A DNA stretch of 5,918 nt. Source: Gemmatimonadota bacterium. GTDB taxonomy: Bacteria > ARS69. Under the pieces are notes generated by a model. That model had not been told where the DNA came from and made no database searches. It saw only the letters and a program-made list of their open reading frames with translations. Positions 1 through 5,189 of this stretch are shown piece by piece. How positions within the stretch are numbered: the first letter of the stretch is position 1; each line of letters begins with the position of its first letter. Both the position numbers and the translations under genes were made by a program. Location: the NCBI GenBank assembly GCA_020431545.1, contig JAGQIB010000326.1, positions 1 to 5,918 on the forward strand. Direction: 5' to 3'.

Positions 1-1856
1 TCGCGCCCCACGTCGAGCGCGGGCGCGCCGTCCGGCACGAACTGCGCGTGCGCCGGCGTGCCCACGTTCCGGTAGCCGCGAACGACTCCGTCGGCGAGAC
101 CCACGATCAGGTCGAGATCCGAGTCGCCGTCGAGGTCACCGAGCGCCGGCGCCACGGAGCGACCGAACGGACCGAGTCCCCGCCAGTCTTCGCTCGCGAG
201 CACGAGATCGGGGACGGTGGGCGTGCCGTCGTTGCGGAACAGGAGGATCGTGGCGTTGCCGTCCTGACCGGTCTGCCAGCGGCCGACCAGGAGATCGAGG
301 TCGCCGTCCGAATCCTCGTCGAGGAAGCGCGGCGTCGCCTGCTGCCGCGTCGCGCGGCGGATCCGCTTGGAAGACGGCTCTCCGAACGCCGAGTCGGTGG
401 TGACCTCGACGAACGCCGGCGCGGCGGGAGGACCTTCGTTCCGGAACCAGCGCACGGCGCCGCTGCTCACGCCCACGAACAGGTCGAGATCGCCGTCCGA
501 GTCGAGGTCCGCGCTCTCCGGAGTGATCGCGCTCGTCAACGGCATCGGCCGCCACCGCTCGTCGAACAGCGCGAACTGCGGATCCGACGCGGTGCCGATG
601 TTCCCGTACTGCGAGATGTGCTGCTCGCTCTCGATGCCGACGTACAGGTCGAGCCGCCCGTCTCCCTCGAAGTCGACGAGCAGCGGTGCGGTGCGCCGCC
701 CGAGATCGAACTCGTCGAGATAGCGCGACGTCACGAATCGGTAGTTCGGTATCGTCGGGGAGCCGTCGTTGCGGAACTGCCAGAGGGTGACCGGAGTCGT
801 GACCTCCACCCCCGCTCCCACGACGCAGTCCGCATCGCCGTCCCCGTCCAGATCCGCGAACGCGCTCACGAGCTGCCGCGAGAACAGCCCCTGCCCGCCC
901 GTCGAGTCCGGGAAGAACGCCTCGCTCACGCACTGGAAGTTCGGATCCGGCGAGCCGCCCACGTTCGTGAAGTAGTAGACGTTCGAGTTGTTCGAATCCC
1001 CCACGAACAGATCGGGACGCGAGTCGTCGTCCACGTCGAAGAAGCTGAACAGCATGAAGCCGTGCCGCGGCGTCGGCCCCTGGCTCCGCCACCAGTCGCC
1101 GAGAGTGGTCGGCTCGGCGAGCTCCGGGTTGCACGCACCGAAGATGATCAGTACGTCCTGGTACGAGTTCGTCTCGTAGCGGAACACGGGCGCGGTGGGC
1201 GCACCCACGTTGCGGTACAGGATGATCGCGCCGGTGGCCACGCCCATCAGCAGATCCGGATCGCCGTCTCCGTCGAGATCCACGAAGTCCGGCGCCGTCG
1301 TGTCGAATCCGATCGGCAGACCGTTCTCGTCGGCGAAGTAGCCGTCGGTGCGCGGGGAGTCGAGCACCCACTCCGGTTCCAGGGGCGTCCCTTCGTTCCG
1401 GTACAGGAAGCCGCCCGGTCGCAGCGCGACGTTGCCGTCCGGGCCCTCCTCCTCGAACGCGGGTGCCTCCACGAGGAGGTCCTGGTCGCCGTCGGAATCG
1501 ATGTCCACGAAGCGGGTGAAGTAGAACTCGTGCTTCCCGGAGTAGTCGTCGGTGACGAACCGGAACGACGGGGCGCCTGCCGTGCCGTCGTTCCGGTAGA
1601 AGCGAAGACGGCCGTCCTCCTCCGCCACGAACAGGTCGGGGTCGGAGTCGGCGTCGATGTCCACGAACTGGGGGCGGGCGCGGTCGAGACCGCCGAGCCA
1701 CGCCCCGCCGACCGGGCCGAAGGCGTCGAAGATCGTGCCGTCGACCTCGCGGTTCCACACGGGCGGCGCGCCGGCGAGGGCGCCGGGGATCGAGTCGGCA
1801 GCGAGACCGAAGCTCCCGAGAACGATGGCGATGAAGCGAGCGGTCCTGGCGCGCAA
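1..1856 (-). CDS. Exported FG-GAP/VCBS repeat protein, 3' end beyond window
   Basis: 618 codons are visible and the frame is still open at the left edge, so the C-terminus is missing. I place the start at a TTG (1856-1854) because an AGGA lies 8 nt upstream (1868-1865) and the next residues form a signal peptide: basic MRARTAR, a hydrophobic stretch to about residue 20, and an ALA-GA cleavage site near residues 26-30. No in-frame ATG lies nearby. The rest carries nine calcium-binding loops of the DxDxDGDxDL type at about residues 66, 118, 193, 274, 335, 395, 450, 513 and 574. Most are followed by a hydrophobic strand and a YRNxGTxxxPxF motif, the signature of FG-GAP/VCBS repeats that build integrin-alpha-like beta-propellers. 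Loop 4 (DVDDDSRPDL) and loop 6 (DFEGDGRLDL) are degenerate. The role is probably an extracellular or surface, calcium-stabilised binding or structural protein; no catalytic domain is visible. The missing C-terminus could carry a sorting domain. Family assignment is firm, function unknown. Confidence 0.9.
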   Translation of the reverse strand, partial: MRARTARFIAIVLGSFGLAADSIPGALAGAPPVWNREVDGTIFDAFGPVGGAWLGGLDRARPQFVDIDADSDPDLFVAEEDGRLRFYRNDGTAGAPSFRFVTDDYSGKHEFYFTRFVDIDSDGDQDLLVEAPAFEEEGPDGNVALRPGGFLYRNEGTPLEPEWVLDSPRTDGYFADENGLPIGFDTTAPDFVDLDGDGDPDLLMGVATGAIILYRNVGAPTAPVFRYETNSYQDVLIIFGACNPELAEPTTLGDWWRSQGPTPRHGFMLFSFFDVDDDSRPDLFVGDSNNSNVYYFTNVGGSPDPNFQCVSEAFFPDSTGGQGLFSRQLVSAFADLDGDGDADCVVGAGVEVTTPVTLWQFRNDGSPTIPNYRFVTSRYLDEFDLGRRTAPLLVDFEGDGRLDLYVGIESEQHISQYGNIGTASDPQFALFDERWRPMPLTSAITPESADLDSDGDLDLFVGVSSGAVRWFRNEGPPAAPAFVEVTTDSAFGEPSSKRIRRATRQQATPRFLDEDSDGDLDLLVGRWQTGQDGNATILLFRNDGTPTVPDLVLASEDWRGLGPFGRSVAPALGDLDGDSDLDLIVGLADGVVRGYRNVGTPAHAQFVPDGAPALDVGR

Positions 1857-1864
1857 TGAGTCAG

Positions 1865-1868
1865 TCCT
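1865..1868 (-). promoter_or_regulatory. Ribosome-binding site deciding a TTG start
   Basis: AGGA on the minus strand sits 8 nt before the TTG at 1856-1854. Together with the signal peptide that follows, it supports TTG as initiator over the later in-frame GTG, which lies after the signal peptide (residue 33) and would remove it. Confidence 0.5.
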
Positions 1869-1982
1869 GATGATCCGGCCGTGGTCTGGAATCAGGGTAC
1901 CGGAAAGACGGCCCCTGTCGACGGGATACTTCGGAGTTCGTCGTCGGAACGTCGGGGATTCGTCCGTCCTCCTCCTCCGAGG

Positions 1983-1995
1983 GCCTCAGTGAGGC
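1983..1995. promoter_or_regulatory. Palindrome GCCTCA-G-TGAGGC in divergent region
   Basis: A perfect inverted repeat with 6-bp arms and a single central base lies between the divergent FG-GAP gene (start 1856) and the small precursor-like gene (start 2116). The loop is too short for a good RNA hairpin, so a dimeric repressor or activator site is the more natural reading. A 6-bp palindrome can occur by chance in GC-rich DNA. I found no convincing -35/-10 pair in 1857-2115 and nothing else I can support there. Confidence 0.25.
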
Positions 1996-2104
1996 GGGAT
2001 CCTCGGCGTGGGTTCGACGACGTCATCGATTCCCCGGAGGCCCCCGGCGAACCGGACGTCGGTCCGCCGACAACCGTGGAACCGCGATCGACGCCACCGT
2101 ACGC

Positions 2105-2111
2105 GGGAGGA
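2105..2111 (+). promoter_or_regulatory. Strong Shine-Dalgarno of the small Cys-rich gene
   Basis: GGGAGGA, with 5 nt between GGAGG and the ATG at 2116, is a near-ideal ribosome-binding site. It selects this ATG over the upstream in-frame ATG at 2008, which would add 36 residues with a composition typical of non-coding GC-rich sequence. It is one of the two best ribosome-binding sites in the window and is the main argument that the 70-codon frame is translated. Confidence 0.75.
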
Positions 2112-2115
2112 ACGA

Positions 2116-2328
2116 ATGAAGAACTCGAAGCCGTCCGAGCGCCGTCTCCGGCTCGCGACCCGAACCATCCGCTCCCTGACTCATGAGGATGCCTCGAGGG
2201 CACAGGCGGGACAGCCCCCGACCATCGCCGACTCGACTTTCTGTACCATCGCCGCGTGCACGTGGCACGCCGCCTGCTCGGTCGTGGGAACGTGCAACGG
2301 TTGCACGGGATCGGCGGAATGCCCCTAG
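2116..2328 (+). CDS. Putative RiPP precursor peptide, class I lanthipeptide-like
   Basis: This frame encodes 70 residues behind a strong ribosome-binding site. The N-terminal half (1-32) is basic and Cys-free: RLRLATRTIRSLTHEDASRA at 10-29, then QAG. It resembles leaders of Gram-negative lanthipeptide-like precursors, which have a basic/hydrophobic L-x-L-x-x-x-T-[IL]-R-x-L-[TD] stretch and an acidic helix ending in a Gly-Gly or Ala-Gly cleavage site. The C-terminal half (34-70) has six Cys (43, 48, 54, 60, 63, 69) and nine Ser/Thr (36, 40, 41, 44, 49, 55, 59, 64, 66), few charges, and several Thr-x(3-4)-Cys and Ser-x(2-4)-Cys spacings suited to thioether rings. That split is what a leader plus modified core looks like. 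Ring pattern and enzyme class cannot be read from the sequence. Alternatives are another Cys-rich RiPP or a small disulfide/metal-binding protein; there is no Sec signal peptide, which argues against an ordinary exported disulfide peptide. No maturation enzymes are in the window. The gene diverges from the FG-GAP gene and converges on the beta-helix gene. Confidence 0.7.
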   Translation: MKNSKPSERRLRLATRTIRSLTHEDASRAQAGQPPTIADSTFCTIAACTWHAACSVVGTCNGCTGSAECP

Positions 2329-2361
2329 CGAGATCGGATCGCTCGGGGAAGGATCCGCGAA

Positions 2362-2405
2362 GTCGGGGGCACGCCGGCCGGGCCCCCGGCTCCGCTCCCC
2401 CCGAC
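2362..2405. terminator. GC-rich hairpin between convergent genes, possible bidirectional terminator
   Basis: CGGGGGC (2364-2370) pairs perfectly with GCCCCCG (2382-2388) across an 11-nt loop. A competing 8-bp stem joins GTCGGGGG (2362-2369) to CCCCCGAC (2398-2405). The site lies 34 nt after the stop of the small plus-strand gene and 17 nt after the stop of the minus-strand beta-helix gene, where a shared terminator would be expected. There is no T-tract on either side, so it is not a classical intrinsic terminator; a stem without a U-run, or a Rho-dependent end, is possible. Confidence 0.4.
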
Positions 2406-2421
2406 GTCTCCTTCCGCAGAC

Positions 2422-3828
2422 TCAGCGCCGGAACAGCGCCTTCAGCGACCCGAACGAGCGGGTCTCCAGGGTGGCGCCGGCCGACGTCGCCCCGCACCCG
2501 ATGTCGTAGGCGCCCACGCGGCCGCAGGAGTTGATCGCGGGCGACGCGGGCGACAGGACGTCGATCGTCCAGTCCCCGGTCGGCTCGGGGTCCGAGTCGC
2601 AGCCGAGCGGATCCGGACCACAGAACATCGGATCCGCGTCGACGTTGTCCGCGCCCCAGAGCACGGTCGACGTGCCGGAGGTCACCACCTCGGCGCTTCC
2701 GCCCACCACCACGCAGCAGTCGATGTCGACCACGCTCGTGCTCGAGAAGATCGCGCTCGGCGCGTCGCAGTAGTCTCCCAGGATGCAGTTACGCAGGGTG
2801 AGCGACGCCGCTCCGGATTGGAAGATGTGTCCTCCGAACAGCGGCGCGCGGTTGTTCACGAACGTCGAGTTCCAGATCGTGAGCACCGGCGGCTCCTGGT
2901 CGAGGCAGATCGCGCCGCCGCGAGAGACCGCGTCGTTGTTCTCGAACAGGCAGTCGATCACGGTGACGTTCGGCAGATTGCCGAGGCCGAGCGCACCCCC
3001 GGCCCAGGCCCGGTTCCCCGCGAACACGCAGCGGGTGAAGATCGGCTGTGCCTCCGCCTTCACGAGAACGCCTCCGCCGTCCACCTCGAACGTCTCGTTG
3101 TCCATGAACAGGCAGTCGTTCACGATCGCGTTCGAGCGCGTGATCGAGGCGCCGCCCCCCGCGTGCAGGGACCAGTTCCCGAAGACGGTGCAGCGCTCCA
3201 CGAGCGCGTCGCAGTACTTGCGGAGCGTGAAGCCTCCCCCGTACCAGCCGGACGTGTTGTTCGAGAAGACGCAGTCCGTCAGCGTGATGTCGCAATCCTC
3301 CCACGCGAGGAGCCCCGCGCCGAACCCCTCGAAGCCGGACTCGTTCTCCGTGAACACGCAGTTCGTGATCGTGGGATGTGTGCCGTACGCGACGAGGATT
3401 CCGCCCCCGCCGCTCTCCGGAAAGAGACCCTCGGCGAAGCCGCCGGTGATCGTGAGGCCCTCGATCCGCGCCGCCGACGTCTCCCCGTCCTTGATCTTGA
3501 ACGCGCGGTGCGGATCGCCGGTCTGCCCCTGGCTGTCGATGGTGGTCGCGGTCGGGCCGTTGCGCGAGCGGACGATCACGTCCTTGCCGTGGAGGATGAC
3601 GTCGCGGTTGCCGCTCCCGGTGAAGAGACCGTCTTCCAGGATGATCTCGTCGCCCGCGACCGCACCGTCTACGGCGGCCTGGATCGTGGGGAAGTCGCCG
3701 CTGCCGTCCGGCTGCACCGACCACTGCGCCGCGCCCGCCGCGGTCGGAGCGGCCGCCCCGGCGACGGCGACGGCGACGGCGACGAGGGACGGCAGGCGAG
3801 TCTCGAGAGATCGCTTCACGCTCGGCAT
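2422..3828 (-). CDS. Exported right-handed parallel beta-helix repeat protein
   Basis: 468 residues. I choose the ATG at 3828-3826 because it begins a clear signal peptide: basic MPSVKRSLETR, an Ala/Val-rich core to about residue 31, and cleavage near AGAA/QWS (31-36). A weak AAGGG lies 10 nt upstream (3839-3843). The frame stays open further upstream to about 4023 but without coding character. Residues 37-70 (SVQPDGSGDFPTIQAAVDGA, then DEIILEDG) form the usual N-terminal cap of pectin-lyase-fold beta-helix proteins. Then come regular rungs of the C-[VL]-F-x-x-N type near residues 157, 186, 213, 239, 267, 293, 321 and 348, with GGG turns. The Cys/Asn ladder would stack inside the helix. The end (about 395-446: VDADPMF, SPASPAINSCG, GAYDIGCG) is the typical closing module. 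No catalytic site is evident, so carbohydrate-lyase activity should not be assumed. A short tail, TRSFGSLKALFRR, ends the protein. Its role is probably as a secreted or surface structural/adhesive protein. Confidence 0.9.
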   Translation of the reverse strand: MPSVKRSLETRLPSLVAVAVAVAGAAAPTAAGAAQWSVQPDGSGDFPTIQAAVDGAVAGDEIILEDGLFTGSGNRDVILHGKDVIVRSRNGPTATTIDSQGQTGDPHRAFKIKDGETSAARIEGLTITGGFAEGLFPESGGGGILVAYGTHPTITNCVFTENESGFEGFGAGLLAWEDCDITLTDCVFSNNTSGWYGGGFTLRKYCDALVERCTVFGNWSLHAGGGASITRSNAIVNDCLFMDNETFEVDGGGVLVKAEAQPIFTRCVFAGNRAWAGGALGLGNLPNVTVIDCLFENNDAVSRGGAICLDQEPPVLTIWNSTFVNNRAPLFGGHIFQSGAASLTLRNCILGDYCDAPSAIFSSTSVVDIDCCVVVGGSAEVVTSGTSTVLWGADNVDADPMFCGPDPLGCDSDPEPTGDWTIDVLSPASPAINSCGRVGAYDIGCGATSAGATLETRSFGSLKALFRR

Positions 3829-3887
3829 CCGGAGTCGGCCCTTTCGGTGAGGTCGAGGCGAGAACCGCGATCGAGGATCGCATGTCG

Positions 3888-3926
3888 CCCCCCCGCCCCG
3901 CAACCCGCCCCCCCGCACCCGGCCCC
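3888..3926. other. C-run/G-run tract, potential G-quadruplex on minus strand
   Basis: Within 39 nt the plus strand has six C-runs (7, 4, 3, 7, 3 and 4 long) separated by 1-4 nt. On the minus strand these are G-runs that satisfy the four-run G-quadruplex pattern. The tract lies 60-100 nt upstream of the beta-helix start, on that gene's sense strand, so it falls in its promoter or 5' untranslated region. Structure formation and any regulatory effect are inference. Confidence 0.4.
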
Positions 3927-3989
3927 GGATCGGTGACGTGGGTCCGTCGATCCCGCGCGACGGGCCGGCCGGGGCGCGGGGTCCCGAGG

Positions 3990-4011
3990 CCGGAAGAAGC
4001 ACGACTTCCGG
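3990..4011. promoter_or_regulatory. Perfect 7-bp inverted repeat upstream of CHRD gene
   Basis: CCGGAAG (3990-3996) and CTTCCGG (4005-4011) flank an 8-nt spacer, 80 nt upstream of the CHRD gene ATG. It could be an operator or a 5' leader hairpin. The rest of the divergent region 3829-4091 shows no convincing promoter hexamers. A chance occurrence is possible. Confidence 0.3.
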
Positions 4012-4080
4012 ATCGCGTATCACGAGCCGCCTTCTGCGCTCGGTCGAATGCCCGAAACACTCGCCTGTCGTTCACGTCCT

Positions 4081-4086
4081 GGGAGG
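4081..4086 (+). promoter_or_regulatory. Shine-Dalgarno of the CHRD gene
   Basis: GGGAGG with a 5-nt spacer precedes the ATG at 4092. It fixes the start there; longer in-frame alternatives back to 3882 would put 70 low-complexity Arg/Pro-rich residues in front of the signal peptide. Motif and spacing match those of the small Cys-rich gene at 2116. Confidence 0.7.
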
Positions 4087-4091
4087 CATCC

Positions 4092-5180
4092 ATGAGAAAG
4101 CTCGCCCCTGCCCTGTGCACGCTGGCCCTGCTGGCCGCGACGTCACCAGTCCCCGCCGGCGCCGCCGGCCACATGCACGCCGATCTGGACGGCAACCAGG
4201 AGGTCCCGCCCACGGGATCGCCCGGCACCGGGATCGGACAGTTCGTGATCGATACGGACACGAACACGCTGTTCTACTACATCGAGTACTCCGGCCTCGC
4301 GGGCACGGAGACGGCCGCCCACATCCACGGCTTCGCGGCGCCCGGCGTCAACGCGGGCGTGCGGCACGGACTCCCGGCCGGCAATCCGAAGATCGGTTCG
4401 TGGGCGTACGCCGAGGCCGACGAGAACTCGATCCTCGGCGGGCTCACGTACGTCAACATCCACACCACGGTGAACGCGGGCGGCGAGATCCGCGGTCAGG
4501 TGCTCGTGGATCCCGACACGGACTTCGTGGCCGTTCTGCAGGGATCGCAGGAAGTTCCGCCGAACGCGTCGACCGGACTCGGGATCGGTTCGTTCCAGAT
4601 CGACACCGCCGCGAACACGCTCCAGTACGACATCCGGTTCGCGGGACTGGTCGGGACCGAGAGCGCGTGTCACTTCCACGGTCCGGCCGCCCCGGGCGTC
4701 AACGCGGGCGTGCTGCAGGGAATCGCGACCGGCAATCCGAAGGTCGGCACCTGGAACTACCTCGAAGCGCAGGAAGGGTCGATCACCGGCGGGCTCGTGT
4801 ACTTCAACGTCCACTCCACCGTGCTCCCCGGCGGCGAGATCCGTGGCCAGCTGTTCGGACAGACGCTCGCGACCGGCGTGAACGACCTGCCCGCGGCGGA
4901 TCGCGCGACGAGCCTGTTCGCGGCGCCGAATCCCGTGCCCGCCACCACGAACGCAACGCTGTTCTTCCGACTCCGCGAGGAGGGCGAGGCGCGCGTCACG
5001 ATCCACGACGTGTCCGGACGCGTGGTGCGCACGGTGCACGAGGGACGCCTGCGCGACTCCGGTCTGCTGTCCTGGGATCTGCGGGCGGACGACGGCTCGC
5101 GCGTCTCGGCCGGCGTGTACTTCGCGCGGCTGGAGTCGGCGACCGGTTCCGAGTCGAGCCGGATCGTCGTGCTGAAGTAG
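4092..5180 (+). CDS. Exported tandem CHRD-domain protein with C-terminal sorting domain
   Basis: 362 residues. The signal peptide covers 1-25 (MRKLAPAL start, Leu/Ala core, cleavage after PAGAA). Two CHRD domains follow at about 27-138 and 144-256. Each has a QEVPP opening, an AHIHG- or CHFHG-type motif (His77/His79; His194/His196), AAPGVNAGV, a GNPK-[IV]-G-x-W segment, a central N-x-H (124; 241) and a GGEIRGQ ending. CHRD domains are named after chordin and occur in many bacterial exported proteins of unknown function; the paired His suggest metal binding, which is inference. Residues about 275-362 form a FlgD-Ig/type IX-like sorting domain: FAAPNPVPATTNATLFFRL, then RVTIHDVSGRVVRT, SWDLRADDGSRVSAGVYFARL and a final RIVVLK. 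This suggests secretion and surface attachment by a type IX-like route, as in FCB bacteria. It is divergent from the beta-helix gene, and its stop is 9 nt from the stop of the convergent TPR gene. Confidence 0.9.
   Translation: MRKLAPALCTLALLAATSPVPAGAAGHMHADLDGNQEVPPTGSPGTGIGQFVIDTDTNTLFYYIEYSGLAGTETAAHIHGFAAPGVNAGVRHGLPAGNPKIGSWAYAEADENSILGGLTYVNIHTTVNAGGEIRGQVLVDPDTDFVAVLQGSQEVPPNASTGLGIGSFQIDTAANTLQYDIRFAGLVGTESACHFHGPAAPGVNAGVLQGIATGNPKVGTWNYLEAQEGSITGGLVYFNVHSTVLPGGEIRGQLFGQTLATGVNDLPAADRATSLFAAPNPVPATTNATLFFRLREEGEARVTIHDVSGRVVRTVHEGRLRDSGLLSWDLRADDGSRVSAGVYFARLESATGSESSRIVVLK
4191..4850 (+). repeat. In-frame tandem duplication of the CHRD domain, 351-bp period
   Basis: Residues 34-136 (4191-4499) and 151-253 (4542-4850) align without any gap at a constant offset of 117 residues (351 bp). 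By hand count about 60% of aligned residues are identical. Landmarks QEVPP, HxHG, AAPGVNAGV and GGEIRGQ all keep the same offset. This shows an internal domain duplication that has since diverged while keeping its length. Confidence 0.85.
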
Positions 5181-5189
5181 AAAGCGGTC

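Noticed and set aside
136..1758. 540-codon minus-strand frame overlapping the FG-GAP gene
   Set aside because: It is a frame shifted relative to the FG-GAP reading frame, extremely Arg/Gly-rich, and open only because of GC bias. The true frame, with signal peptide and nine repeats, has no stop between 1856 and 1.
48..1859. 603-codon open frame on the plus strand
   Set aside because: It is the antisense of the FG-GAP gene. The product is Arg/Val/Glu-rich with recurring QVEIxVxVEV segments, which are the calcium-loop codons read backwards; it has no ribosome-binding site and no recognisable domain.
2008..2115. N-terminal extension of the small Cys-rich gene to the ATG at 2008
   Set aside because: The extension adds 36 Arg/Pro-rich residues, while the ATG at 2116 has a strong Shine-Dalgarno and begins a normal leader.
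1892..2497. 201-codon minus-strand frame over the intergenic region and the small gene
   Set aside because: No signal, domain or ribosome-binding site; low-complexity Arg/Ser/Pro composition; overlaps the better-supported 70-codon gene.
2783..3936. Two plus-strand frames of about 355-372 codons opposite the beta-helix gene
   Set aside because: Antisense shadows with low-complexity composition, no ribosome-binding site and no domain.
3882..4091. N-terminal extension of the CHRD protein to 3882
   Set aside because: It would bury the signal peptide behind 70 Pro/Arg-rich residues and read through the C-run tract; the ATG at 4092 has GGGAGG at ideal spacing.
2789..4267. 492-codon minus-strand frame across the beta-helix gene and the divergent region
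   Set aside because: Arg-rich shifted frame of the beta-helix gene; it also runs antisense through the start of the CHRD gene, whose own frame is well supported.
4191..4850. Direct repeats as a mobile element or CRISPR-like array
   Set aside because: The two copies are in-frame diverged protein domains with conserved CHRD landmarks, not nucleotide-identical repeats with spacers.
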